Assembly (NCBI GenBank): GCA_026983835.1
Contig: JALSTH010000057.1
Span: forward strand, 1 to 57,471
Origin: Candidatus Zixiibacteriota bacterium
GTDB lineage: Bacteria > Zixibacteria > MSB-5A5 > UM-FILTER-46-8
Length of the DNA: 57,471 nt
Direction of reading: 5' to 3'
Shown here one piece after another: positions 7,850 through 17,074 of the stretch; within the stretch, counting starts at the first letter, position 1; each line of letters begins with the position of its first letter. The position numbers and the translations under genes were made by a program. Under the pieces are notes generated by a model that was given only the letters and a program-made list of their open reading frames with translations, was not told the origin of the DNA and searched no databases.

Positions 7850-9367
7850 TCACACTCCGTAAAGGGGACCGAATTTGCTTTTCAGGTAATCCATAAATGG
7901 CTTGTGCGATAACGGTTTGCCGGTTACAACTTCAACCAATTTACCCGCACGATACCGCTGTCCGTGAGTGTGAATATTTTTATGCAGCCATTGCTTCAAC
8001 TCGCCGAAAGAGCCCCGCTCAAACTGCTCATCCAAATCCCCCAAATCCTCTTTCGCCTTGGCAAAAAATTGCGCCGAATAAAGATTCCCCAGTGTGTATG
8101 TCGGGAAATAGCCGATAAGCCCGTTGCTCCAATGAACATCCTGCAAACACCCTTTGGCGTCATCCGGTGGCGTTATATCCAAATAGTGCTTGAATTTCTC
8201 ATTCCAAACCGCGGGGATATCATCGACCTTCAACTCGCCGCGGAAAAAGGCATACTCCATCTCGAAACGAAGCATTATATGAAGGTTGTAGGTTACCTCA
8301 TCGGCTTCCACCCGAATAAATGACGGTTCCACATTATTCACCGCAAAGTGGAAATCCTCCAACTTCACATCGCGCAATGTCTCGTAAAATATCCCCTTGG
8401 CAAGCGGGAAGAAATATTTCCAGAAGGAAAGGCTTCTCCCCACCATATTTTCCCACATACGGGATTGGGATTCGTGTATCCCCAACGAGACCGCTTCGCC
8501 TCGCGGAGTTCCCCAATGCTTGGGGTCGAGACCCTGTTCGTAAAGGCCATGCCCGGCTTCATGCATTATGCCGAAAAAAGCATCATTAAAATGATGAGGG
8601 TTATATCTTGTGGTGATGCGCACATCGCCGACACCCAAACCGGTGCAAAAAGGATGAGTGGTTTTATCGAGCCGTCCGGAATCGAAATCGAACCCCATCG
8701 CCGAAGCTGCCATTTTGCCTAATATCTCCTGCTTATCTACCGGGTAATGGCGGCTTAAAATGGAAGTATCCGGCTTTTTTCCCGAGCCGATAACCCTGCC
8801 GACAAAATCGACCAATTCGACCCTGAAATCCTCCAAAACTTTTCCGATGGTCTCAACCGTCGCTCCGGGTTCGTAATCATCGATTAGAGCATCATAGGGT
8901 TCTTTGGGATAACCTACCGCTTCGGCATACTGACGCTTCAGCTCGATAACCTTTTCCAACCACGGCTTGAAGGACTCGAAATCGGATTTTTTACGGGCTT
9001 CGACCCAAGCGGCATCCGCCTTGACAGTAGTTTCGGCAGTTTCCATAACCAAACTTGTCGGAACTTTTTTCGCTTTTTCGTAAGCACGGCTTATCTCTCT
9101 GATATTTGTCTCCTCATCGGAGAATTCTTCCTTATCGTATCCGCCTGCCTTAAGTTCCCCGATGAGATCGCCCACTTTGGGATCAACAAACTTTTGATGT
9201 CCCATACCGACTAACATCGAAATCTGTTGTGCTCTGGAGTCGGAACCTTTTCGGGGAAGGTATGTCTTCTGGTCCCAATCCAAAACAGCGGCGCAAGAAT
9301 AGATGCGGCTGACTTCGACCGTCCTTTCAATCAGCTCCTTATAGGCTTTTTCCAATGATTCGCTCAT
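7850..9367 (-). CDS. M32-family metallocarboxypeptidase (carboxypeptidase Taq)
   Basis: A 505-residue cytoplasmic zinc carboxypeptidase that trims amino acids from peptide C-termini. The zinc motif HEAGH is at 269-273 and is followed by the family's HESQSRMWE helix (third ligand Glu). The N-terminal WDQ.TYLP and the C-terminal Arg/Tyr segment HTHGQRYRAGKL also match the family, and the length is the usual 500. The ATG at 9367 has AAGGAG 5 bases upstream and is preferred over a longer start 12 codons earlier. It is monocistronic, with a clear terminator. Assignment is firm. Confidence 0.95.
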   Translation of the reverse strand: MSESLEKAYKELIERTVEVSRIYSCAAVLDWDQKTYLPRKGSDSRAQQISMLVGMGHQKFVDPKVGDLIGELKAGGYDKEEFSDEETNIREISRAYEKAKKVPTSLVMETAETTVKADAAWVEARKKSDFESFKPWLEKVIELKRQYAEAVGYPKEPYDALIDDYEPGATVETIGKVLEDFRVELVDFVGRVIGSGKKPDTSILSRHYPVDKQEILGKMAASAMGFDFDSGRLDKTTHPFCTGLGVGDVRITTRYNPHHFNDAFFGIMHEAGHGLYEQGLDPKHWGTPRGEAVSLGIHESQSRMWENMVGRSLSFWKYFFPLAKGIFYETLRDVKLEDFHFAVNNVEPSFIRVEADEVTYNLHIMLRFEMEYAFFRGELKVDDIPAVWNEKFKHYLDITPPDDAKGCLQDVHWSNGLIGYFPTYTLGNLYSAQFFAKAKEDLGDLDEQFERGSFGELKQWLHKNIHTHGQRYRAGKLVEVVTGKPLSHKPFMDYLKSKFGPLYGV

Positions 9368-9596
9368 AATTACTCCTTTTAATCGCGGTTTCTCAATTTG
9401 CAAATTGTTTTTATATAATATATATTTTTATCCAACGCAAAGGGTTAGTAGCAAGCTATAATTAATTTTGTATTTTGGGATGGGAGTCGGCGGGGCAATT
9501 GGGGTTGCTCCACAAAATAGGTGACTGGAGCCTCTGCTTTGCCTCCGGCAAGGGAGGGCTTAAGCTCTCCGTTTAATGTGATGAAACAAAATGAGG

Positions 9597-9622
9597 AAGG
9601 GCGAACCTTCGTGTCCGCCCTT
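9597..9622 (-). terminator. GGGCGG-type hairpin after a secreted-protein gene
   Basis: AAGGGCG (9597-9603) pairs with CGCCCTT (9616-9622). The flanking bases toward the gene resemble those after the other type IX cargo gene at 35740-35763. Confidence 0.6.
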
Positions 9623-9646
9623 ATTAGAATTTTGGAAAATAAAGCT

Positions 9647-10756
9647 CTATTTCAGCAGTGTCATTCGTTTGGTGAAGACTTTATTTCCAGTATTTAATTT
9701 ATAGAAATAAATCCCGCTGGAATAATTGCCGGCATCCCAAACAACCGTATGCGAACCAGCCTCGACATTGCCGTTAACCAGCGTAGCCACTTTCTGTCCC
9801 ATTATGTTGTAAATATCCAGAGAGACATTGCCCGCCGTTGGAACATCAAAACTGATCGAAGTCTGCGCATTGAACGGGTTGGGATAGTTGTTTCCCAACA
9901 TAGCAACGGATGGAATTACAGAGGACTCTTCTTTCCAGCCAACAACACCCCAGGAATCAGCTGTTGATCCTTCAGGTTCAATAACTGTAAACTCCATATC
10001 GGCTTCATCCCAAGGATTATCGGGATAATCGCCGACAAACGCCATATATGTATATGTTCCGAGTGGAGCATAAGTTGGGACATACTGTTCGACATGTCTA
10101 CTGATAGTAAAATCTGCGGGAATTGTAACATCTATAAGGCTCAAGGGACCATATATCCCATAATCGGGGACATCAAGCATCATCCATAGATCAGCGGTAA
10201 CATCCTCATCTCCCTGATTTGTTAAAGTTCCCGTGTAGCCAAAAGACCCGCCCGCGGGGACTATGGTCGGATCCTCATCGGGAGTAATATCTATATCTAT
10301 GTTTTCATCAAAGGCTCCCAAAACTACCCAGCTATCGGCATCGCCGCCATTGGGTTCAACAACTGTAAATTGGAAAGATGAGGAATCGATGGGATTATTA
10401 GGATAATCGCCACAAAATGCCCAATAGGTATAAACACCCAAAGGAGCTCGACAAGGAACAAATTGGCTTATTTCCGCTGACAAAGTTTGATTCGGTGCAA
10501 GATGGACATCCTCATAAATATCAAGAGGACCAAAAATCCCGTGATCCGGGACATCCAACATAATCCAGACATCCGTTATTTGAGGTTCATCGGTATTGTT
10601 AGTTAAAATACCGGTGTAATTGAATGATCCACCTGCCGGTACGATAACGGGATCACTTTCAGGTATTAACTGGACTGAGACAGTAGGATCCTGTGCAAAT
10701 GCATTGGCAGTCAAGAAAAGAGCGAAGATCACAAGTAAAAACAGAAGCTTTTTCAT
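9647..10756 (-). CDS. Secreted protein with two VPAGGSF modules and a type IX sorting tail
   Basis: A 369-residue exported protein: signal peptide (residues 1-21), two copies of a module of about 115 residues that each begin with IVPAGGSF, continue with a TDVWIMLDVP-like strand and end in a (Y/W)TYWAFCGDYP-like strand plus a DSW segment, and then the sorting tail NYPNPFNAQTSISFDVP...MTLLK. The tail directs export by the type IX system and is normally cut off after passage through the outer membrane. The modules look like Ig-type beta sandwiches (inference). The ATG has AGGAGG seven bases upstream. Function unknown; probably a surface or extracellular adhesive or structural protein. Confidence 0.85.
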   Translation of the reverse strand: MKKLLFLLVIFALFLTANAFAQDPTVSVQLIPESDPVIVPAGGSFNYTGILTNNTDEPQITDVWIMLDVPDHGIFGPLDIYEDVHLAPNQTLSAEISQFVPCRAPLGVYTYWAFCGDYPNNPIDSSSFQFTVVEPNGGDADSWVVLGAFDENIDIDITPDEDPTIVPAGGSFGYTGTLTNQGDEDVTADLWMMLDVPDYGIYGPLSLIDVTIPADFTISRHVEQYVPTYAPLGTYTYMAFVGDYPDNPWDEADMEFTVIEPEGSTADSWGVVGWKEESSVIPSVAMLGNNYPNPFNAQTSISFDVPTAGNVSLDIYNIMGQKVATLVNGNVEAGSHTVVWDAGNYSSGIYFYKLNTGNKVFTKRMTLLK

Positions 10757-11173
10757 AACATTTCCTCCTATGAAATAAGGTTTAAGAGATTAAAGAAACC
10801 CGTTGCTTCATGCATCATAACGAAACCGATAACATACAATTGACAGCCTGACTATCACCTCCTTTCATTCCATTTAAGAAGCCAAACAGGTTCTGTTCAA
10901 GGATAATCATTATTATTCTCTATAAATTACAAATAGTGCCTGTTTTTAGTAGAAAACGAAAAGTTAATGATAATTATTTATGGCACTTATTACTATTGCT
11001 AATAATATATTTAAATCCTTATTTTGTCAAGTATATTTTAATTTTTTCTGGAAAAAATTTTATCCCTATTTATTTTCGTTTATTTTGCTTGAGAACACTT
11101 GAGTTTTTTGGAAAAGATATTATATTGCCGTGCTGATAAAATGTAAATTCGTATTGTATTAAAGGAGTTGAAT
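10757..11173. other. Divergent intergenic region
   Basis: It separates the secreted-protein gene from the aminotransferase gene. It is AT-rich and holds the ribosome-binding site AGGAGG for the left gene and AAGGAG (11162-11167) for the right gene. No gene, tRNA or clear promoter pair stands out. Confidence 0.5.
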
Positions 11174-12457
11174 TTGAATAAAATAAAAGAACAAAAACAA
11201 CAAAAATATGGCTATTCCCCTATTTCCGATGAGGAAGTATTTGGGATAGCCAAAGAGTATGCCGCCCAACATTACGGCCGTTTCGATTTTGTAGTCCGCA
11301 AAGCCGAAGGGGCTTGGCTTTATGATATCGAAGGGAATAAATACCTCGATTGTTTGGCAGCTTACTCCGCCGCCAATCAAGGGCATCATCATCCCAAAAT
11401 TGTCAACGCAATAGTCGATGCCTTACGGGGCAACTACGCCTCGGTGCTTTCCAATATGGTCTATACCGATGTTATGGCTTTATTCTCCAAAAAGTTAGCC
11501 ACATTGCTGCCGCAGTTGGGACCCCGTTTCGGCAATCAGGGGAATAAAGTCCTTCCTAAAAACGGCGGAGTGGAATCGGTTGAAACCGCCATTAAGGCTA
11601 TCCGTTTCTACGGTTTCAAGCAGAAGGGTATTCCTGACGGTAAACAGGAAATCATCGTTTTCGATAATAATTTTCACGGACGGATGATAACCGTCATATC
11701 CTTTTCCACCACCGAGAAATACAAAAAAGGGTTTGGTCCCCTCACGCCCGGATTTATCTCCGTGGAATATGGGAATTTGAAGGCGGTCGAGAACGCTGTT
11801 AATGAAAACACCGCCGGTATTCTCGTGGAACCTATGCAGGGCGAGGGCGGAATGTATCAGCCGCCGGAAGGTTTCCTCAAAGGTTTGCGGGAAATCTCCG
11901 ACGAGAACGATCTATTGCTTGTCTTCGATGAAATTCAAGTAGGCTTGGGACGGACCGGGAAAATGTTTTGCTTTGAATATGAAAATGTAATTCCCGACGG
12001 GATAATTTTAGGCAAAGCTATATCGGGTGGGTTGCTGCCGCTTTCGGCGTTCGTCTCCAATTCAGAAATTATGGATATGGTTTTCACTCCGGGATCCGAC
12101 GGCTCCACTTTTGGAGGCTATCCGCTTGCCTGCGTGGCGGGTATTGCTGCTTTGGATGTCATTATCAATGAGGATTTGCCGGCACGGGCGGCAAAGATGG
12201 GTGAGATATTGAAAAGTCGGATTATGAAAATCGCCGAACACTCCGCACATATAAAAGAAGTTCGGGGGAGAGGCTTGTTCATCGGTATCGAGGTAAACAA
12301 CGGTAATGCGATGGAATACTGCCAAAAACTGCTGAAATTGGGAGTGCTTGCCAACGACAGCCACGGGCATACAATCCGTATTTCACCTCCCTTGATTATC
12401 AACGAGGAGCAGATAGACTATTTAATCGAAAGACTCGAAAAAGTCCTGCTGGACTGA
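11174..12457 (+). CDS. rocD: Ornithine aminotransferase (class III PLP enzyme)
   Basis: A PLP-dependent aminotransferase of about 427 residues. The N-terminal half has the ornithine aminotransferase pattern (AEGAWLYDIEGNKYLDCLAAYS, GNQGNKVLPKNGGVESVETA), NFHGRMITVISFS binds cofactor phosphate and substrate, FDEIQVGLGRTG holds the PLP-contacting Asp, and LGKAISGG holds the Schiff-base Lys. It interconverts ornithine and glutamate semialdehyde, linking arginine and proline metabolism. TTG at 11174 is chosen because AAGGAG ends six bases before it; an earlier in-frame TTG at 11168 touches that site. The family is firm; ornithine as substrate is likely but acetylornithine or another amine is not excluded. 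Confidence 0.87.
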   Translation: MNKIKEQKQQKYGYSPISDEEVFGIAKEYAAQHYGRFDFVVRKAEGAWLYDIEGNKYLDCLAAYSAANQGHHHPKIVNAIVDALRGNYASVLSNMVYTDVMALFSKKLATLLPQLGPRFGNQGNKVLPKNGGVESVETAIKAIRFYGFKQKGIPDGKQEIIVFDNNFHGRMITVISFSTTEKYKKGFGPLTPGFISVEYGNLKAVENAVNENTAGILVEPMQGEGGMYQPPEGFLKGLREISDENDLLLVFDEIQVGLGRTGKMFCFEYENVIPDGIILGKAISGGLLPLSAFVSNSEIMDMVFTPGSDGSTFGGYPLACVAGIAALDVIINEDLPARAAKMGEILKSRIMKIAEHSAHIKEVRGRGLFIGIEVNNGNAMEYCQKLLKLGVLANDSHGHTIRISPPLIINEEQIDYLIERLEKVLLD

Positions 12458-12563
12458 TTAACGGCTTTGTTGATAAAAATGAAAAGGACTCTAAAAGCTG
12501 AATTTTTAAGATTTCGCTTGCTTTATGGGGTTCGGGATTTTATTTTTTTAGCTGAAAATAAAT

Positions 12564-12636
<73 letters not shown>

Positions 12637-12687
12637 TTTTTTATTTTTCGCCCAATAATCATAGGCAAAAGAGCAAACTCCGGCACC

Positions 12688-15078
12688 CTATTCAAAAGCG
12701 TTTTTGTAAACCTCAAAGTAATCGTTTACGGGGATAAAATTTACATCCTTCTTAAGTTCCGATGACATCTCCTTGAGGTCTTTGCGGTTTTTAGCCGGAA
12801 TTATTATATCGGTAATACCGGAGCGTTTGGCCGCCAACACCTTCTCCTTTAATCCACCGATAGGCAAAACATCCCCGCGCAATGTTATCTCCCCGGTCAT
12901 CGCCAAATTCGGTCTTATTGGGCGTTTGCCCAATGCCGATATAATAGCGGTGGCTATCGTAATCCCCGCCGATGGCCCATCCTTATCAACAGCGCCTTCG
13001 GGGATATGGATATGCAATTCCGATTTGGAGTAGAAATTCGGGGGAACACCAAATCTTTCAGCATTTTCCCGAACATAAGATAGTGCCGCTTGCGCCGATT
13101 CCTGCATAACTTTGCCCAATTTCCCCGTTAAAAGAAGTTTTTCCTCCCCCCTCATTACCGCAACCTCCACCGCAAGCGTCTCCCCGCCAAATTCGGTCCA
13201 AGCCAACCCTACCGCCACCCCTATCCTCGGCTTGGAATAATCATCCGGTTCAAGATAATCCGGCACCCCAAGATATTTCTCTATGCCGTTCACAGTAATT
13301 GTGAATTTATCCTTACTATCATTGAGTACGACCTTCTCGGCGATACGACGCATAATCGCCTTTATTTTCCGTTCCAATTCCCTGACGCCGGCTTCACGGG
13401 TGTAGTTCCTGATTATGTGCAACAATGCCTTATCGGAAATTGCGAGCTCGATATTCTCCAACCCATGCTCCGGTTTCAGTTTCGGGATTAGATAACCTTT
13501 GGCAATATGCAGTTTCTCGAATTCCAAATATCCGGGAAGCCGTATAATCTCCATCCTATCAATTAAGGCTGGGGGAATACCCATTAAAGTGTTGGCGGTG
13601 GTTATGAAAAGTATATTTGAGAGGTCGAATTCCACTTCGAGGAAGTGATCCACAAAAGTGTAATTCTGCTCGGGGTCAAGCGCTTCCAATAAAGCCGCCG
13701 CCGGGTCACCGTGAAAGTCGTGTGAAAGCTTGTCTATCTCATCCAAGAGGAAAACCGGATTTGAAGAACCGGCTTTGCGGATGGATTGAATTATCCGTCC
13801 CGGGATGGAGCCGATATAAGTCCGTCTATGTCCCCGTATCTCCGCCTCGTCTCGTACCCCACCGAGGGACATCCGCACGAATTTCCTGTCCAATGCGGAA
13901 GCTATCGATTTTCCCAATGAGGTTTTCCCAACCCCCGGAGGTCCCACGAAACAGAGAATAGGACCCTTCACTTTTTTCGCTAAACGGATGACCGCCAAAT
14001 GCTCAAAAATCCTGCGCTTTGCTTTTTCCAATCCATAGTGATCGTTATCGAGGATTTTTTTTACTTTCCTTATATCATTTCTATCTTTCGTCATTATCTT
14101 CCAAGGAAGATTGACGATCCAATCGAGATAATTACGCACTACCGCCGCTTCAGCCGAAAATGGATGCATTTTTTTCAACTTACTTAATTCCGAAACAGCT
14201 TTTTCGCGTGCTTCTTTGGAAAGTTTAGCCTTCTTCAGTCTTTTCTCCAACTCGATATCCTCAACCCTTTCCTCAGATTCGCCCAATTCCTCTTTGATAA
14301 CCTTAAGTTGCTGTTGGAGATAAAATTCCCTTTGGGATTTAGTCAGGTTATCCTTTACTGATCCATCTATTTTCCGTTCGAGTTTCAGTATTTCAATTTC
14401 CGACGAGAGGAGCATAGACAGTTCGAGAAGTTGGCTTTTCAGGTCTTTGGATTCCAATATCCGCTGTTTGATGTCGGGCCTATGGATGATATGTGCCGAA
14501 ATCGTATCCGCAAGGCGCTGAGGGTCATCGAACCCGCCTAAAGAGCCGATAATCTCCTCCGGAAGTCGTCGATTAAAGCGGACATAATCATGGAACTGAG
14601 TTATGATGTTCCTTATGAGCGCCTCGTTTTCCAAATTGGACTTCATATTCGGATATTGGATAAATTGCAATTCTGCTTTATAGAATCCGTCTTTGTTGGT
14701 AATCTTTTTCGCCTTCGCCCTAACAAGTCCTTCAACCAAAATTTTAATTGCTCCGTTCGGGAGTTTCATAAGCTGAAGGATGCGAGCAGCGACCCCGACC
14801 CGATATAAATCGGATGGTTTTGGGTCTTCGGTGCCGGCATCTTTTTGTGTACACAAAAAGACCTGTCTTTCCAAAACCATCGCTTCCTGCAAAGCATAAA
14901 CCGAAATCTGTCTCCCAACCAAAAGCGGATATATCATATAGGGGAAGATCACCATATCCTTTAGAGGCAAAAGAGGGAGAACATTATGTATCTTAATCTT
15001 TTCACCTTCGCGAATTAAAGTAAACACTTTCGGAGTATTCTTTTTCTTTATTGCTTTTTTAGTTTTTTCCATTGCCAT
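12688..15078 (-). CDS. lon: Lon (LonA) ATP-dependent protease
   Basis: A 796-residue cytosolic AAA+ protease that degrades misfolded and regulatory proteins. The N-terminal substrate domain starts at PLLPLKDMVIFP. Walker A GPPGVGKT is at 379-386, Walker B FLLDEIDK at about 443-450, and the protease dyad is Ser703 (DGPSAG) with Lys746 (GGLKEK). Length and order are canonical. The ATG has AGGGA six bases upstream. It is the last gene of the run tig-clpP-clpX-lon, 44 bases after clpX; a small hairpin (15088-15103) lies in that gap just before the ribosome-binding site. A second, different Lon-type protease is encoded at 36843-39284. Confidence 0.98.
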   Translation of the reverse strand: MAMEKTKKAIKKKNTPKVFTLIREGEKIKIHNVLPLLPLKDMVIFPYMIYPLLVGRQISVYALQEAMVLERQVFLCTQKDAGTEDPKPSDLYRVGVAARILQLMKLPNGAIKILVEGLVRAKAKKITNKDGFYKAELQFIQYPNMKSNLENEALIRNIITQFHDYVRFNRRLPEEIIGSLGGFDDPQRLADTISAHIIHRPDIKQRILESKDLKSQLLELSMLLSSEIEILKLERKIDGSVKDNLTKSQREFYLQQQLKVIKEELGESEERVEDIELEKRLKKAKLSKEAREKAVSELSKLKKMHPFSAEAAVVRNYLDWIVNLPWKIMTKDRNDIRKVKKILDNDHYGLEKAKRRIFEHLAVIRLAKKVKGPILCFVGPPGVGKTSLGKSIASALDRKFVRMSLGGVRDEAEIRGHRRTYIGSIPGRIIQSIRKAGSSNPVFLLDEIDKLSHDFHGDPAAALLEALDPEQNYTFVDHFLEVEFDLSNILFITTANTLMGIPPALIDRMEIIRLPGYLEFEKLHIAKGYLIPKLKPEHGLENIELAISDKALLHIIRNYTREAGVRELERKIKAIMRRIAEKVVLNDSKDKFTITVNGIEKYLGVPDYLEPDDYSKPRIGVAVGLAWTEFGGETLAVEVAVMRGEEKLLLTGKLGKVMQESAQAALSYVRENAERFGVPPNFYSKSELHIHIPEGAVDKDGPSAGITIATAIISALGKRPIRPNLAMTGEITLRGDVLPIGGLKEKVLAAKRSGITDIIIPAKNRKDLKEMSSELKKDVNFIPVNDYFEVYKNAFE

Positions 15079-15087
15079 ATATTATCC

Positions 15088-15103
15088 CTCGGCATCAGCC
15101 GAG
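15088..15103 (-). other. Hairpin in the clpX-lon gap
   Basis: CTCGGC and GCCGAG pair perfectly around a 4-base loop, ending within a few bases of the lon ribosome-binding site. It may tune translation or mRNA ends. It does not match the CIRCE heat-shock operator. Confidence 0.4.
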
Positions 15104-15122
15104 TTTCCTCGAGAAAATAAGG

Positions 15123-16385
15123 TTAAGCGCTCTTTTTGGAGGTTTTTTCTTTTTTGGGGATTAATTCGGGTTTGCCCCGTTTCTCAATAACTTCAGGGGT
15201 GATTATACACCGTTCGATATTCTCATAATTGGGAGTAGCATACATTATATCCAACATCGCCTCCTCCATAACCGCTCGTAAAGCACGAGCCCCCGTACCG
15301 CGCTTTTTCGCCAATTCTATCACTTTATCCAAAGCTTCGTCGGTGAATTCAAGTTCGACACCTTCCATCTCGAAAAGATATTCGTATTGCTTGACGATTG
15401 CATTTTTAGGATCGAGTAGTATCTGTTTCAAAGCGGCGTTGTCCAACTCATCCAAAGTTGTTATTACGGGTAAACGTCCCACCATTTCAGGAATTATTCC
15501 ATAAGAGATTATATCTTCTGCGGTTACGAGCGAAAGTAATTCCCCAAGATTGTAATTCTTACGGATTTTCTCGGAGTGAAATCCCAAAACCTTCCGACCG
15601 ACGCGCCGTTCGATAATCCTTTCCAAGCCGATAAAGGCGCCGCCGCAGATAAATAATATATTACGGGTATTTATTTGGATCATCTGCTGTTCCGGATGTT
15701 TCCTCCCTCCGCGCGGAGGAACCGATGATATGGTCCCCTCGAGTATTTTCAATAATGCCTGTTGAACGCCTTCACCTGACACATCACGGGTAATTGACGG
15801 GTTGGAATCACGACGCGATATTTTATCGATTTCGTCGATATAAACAATTCCCCGCTCGGCACGGGCGACATCATAATCCGCAGCCTGCAATAAACGGACC
15901 AATATATTCTCGACATCCTCGCCGACATATCCGGCCTCCGTCAACACGGTGGCGTCGGCGATAGTGAACGGCACCTTCAATGTCTTCGCCATTGTTTGCG
16001 CCAATAGGGTTTTGCCGGTTCCAGTGGGGCCCAAGAGCAATATGTTCGATTTTTCCAACTCGACATCATCCTCATCTCGAGGAGGTAGAAGAATCCGTTT
16101 ATAATGATTGTAAACTGCAACGGCTAAAGATTTCTTTGCCCTTTCCTGACCTATAACATATTGATCCAAGAACTCTTTCAACTCCTGAGGCTTCGGGAGA
16201 ATAAAGTCCCCGGAAATCAGAGCTTCATTTTTTAACCTTTTCAGCTCGAAACTGCATAGCTCGACACACACATCGCAGATAGAACTTTTTTCGGAGATAA
16301 AAAGTTTGTTCACTTCCTTTTTGGAACGACCGCAGAAGGAACAATAATTTAAATGATATGGCGATTTCTTCGATTTACCACTCAT
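15123..16385 (-). CDS. clpX: ClpX, ATPase subunit of the ClpXP protease
   Basis: A 420-residue hexameric unfoldase that feeds substrates to ClpP. It has the N-terminal zinc-binding domain (CSFCGRS ... CDVCVELC), Walker A GPTGTGKT, Walker [10 protein letters not shown] and the pore and sensor segments of the family. The ATG at 16385 sits after GGATGGAG and begins MSGKSKK, as in other ClpX proteins; a longer frame beginning 13 codons upstream runs through a terminator-like hairpin and is not used. Its neighbours are clpP upstream and lon downstream, the classical grouping. Confidence 0.97.
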   Translation of the reverse strand: MSGKSKKSPYHLNYCSFCGRSKKEVNKLFISEKSSICDVCVELCSFELKRLKNEALISGDFILPKPQELKEFLDQYVIGQERAKKSLAVAVYNHYKRILLPPRDEDDVELEKSNILLLGPTGTGKTLLAQTMAKTLKVPFTIADATVLTEAGYVGEDVENILVRLLQAADYDVARAERGIVYIDEIDKISRRDSNPSITRDVSGEGVQQALLKILEGTISSVPPRGGRKHPEQQMIQINTRNILFICGGAFIGLERIIERRVGRKVLGFHSEKIRKNYNLGELLSLVTAEDIISYGIIPEMVGRLPVITTLDELDNAALKQILLDPKNAIVKQYEYLFEMEGVELEFTDEALDKVIELAKKRGTGARALRAVMEEAMLDIMYATPNYENIERCIITPEVIEKRGKPELIPKKEKTSKKSA

Positions 16386-16399
16386 AGCACTCCATCCAT

Positions 16400-16430
16400 A
16401 AAAAACCGGATGTTGTTTTATCATCCGGTT
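16400..16430 (-). terminator. Terminator or attenuator between clpP and clpX
   Basis: Perfect 9-bp stem AACCGGATG/CATCCGGTT (16404-16412, 16422-16430) followed on the minus strand by six T and then, within 15 bases, by the clpX start. It would lower read-through from tig-clpP into clpX-lon. Confidence 0.75.
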
Positions 16431-16483
16431 AATAATTTAACAACTTATACGCTATTTTTCAAGGATATTTCAGCTATAAATAT

Positions 16484-17071
16484 CTATTTTCTCTTTTTTT
16501 CATAAACTTCATCGACCAAACCGTATTCTTTTGCTTCCAAGGCTGAGAGGAAATAATTCCTGTCGGTATCCTTCTCGACTTTCTCAACCGGTTGCCCGGT
16601 ATGTTTGGCAAGGATTTGATTCAGTCTCTTCTTATTTTCCATAAATTCCTTCGTTTGGATTTCGATGTCTGATACTTGTCCCTGAACGCCGCCCCAAGGC
16701 TGATGTATCATAATCCGCGAATTAGGTAGAGCAGCCCGTTTGCCGGCTTCCCCCGCGCAAAGCAGAACCGCCCCCATAGAAGCCGCCATACCGAGACATA
16801 TTGTTGACACCGCAGGCTTTACAAACTGCATCGTATCGTAAATCGCCAAACCGGCGGTAACCGACCCTCCGGGCGAGTTTATATAAACGAATATATCCTT
16901 TTCAGGATCCTCCGCTTCAAGGAATAACAGCTGAGCAACGACCAAATTGGCTATATTGTCGTCAATAGGCGTACCTATAAAAATAATCCTATCTTTTAGC
17001 AAGCGGGAATAAATATCATAAGCGCGTTCGGTGCGTCCTGTCTGCTCTACTACCATTGGAATTAACGGCAT
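16484..17071 (-). CDS. clpP: ClpP, proteolytic subunit
   Basis: A 195-residue serine protease forming the tetradecameric chamber of ClpXP. The catalytic Ser is in [11 protein letters not shown] and the His in MIHQPWGG, with the Asp further on. The N-terminus ([23 protein letters not shown]) matches the family. It starts three bases after the trigger-factor stop, with GGGGAG before the ATG, so it is in one operon with tig. No second clpP is seen in the window. Confidence 0.98.
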   Translation of the reverse strand: MPLIPMVVEQTGRTERAYDIYSRLLKDRIIFIGTPIDDNIANLVVAQLLFLEAEDPEKDIFVYINSPGGSVTAGLAIYDTMQFVKPAVSTICLGMAASMGAVLLCAGEAGKRAALPNSRIMIHQPWGGVQGQVSDIEIQTKEFMENKKRLNQILAKHTGQPVEKVEKDTDRNYFLSALEAKEYGLVDEVYEKKRK

Positions 17072-17074
17072 ATC

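Noticed and set aside
10979-11003. Sigma-54-like promoter (TGGCAC ... TTGC)
   Set aside because: The GG and GC elements are about four bases too far apart for a -24/-12 promoter.
15088-15103. CIRCE heat-shock operator before lon
   Set aside because: The inverted repeat is CTCGGC/GCCGAG and does not match TTAGCACTC-N9-GAGTGCTAA.
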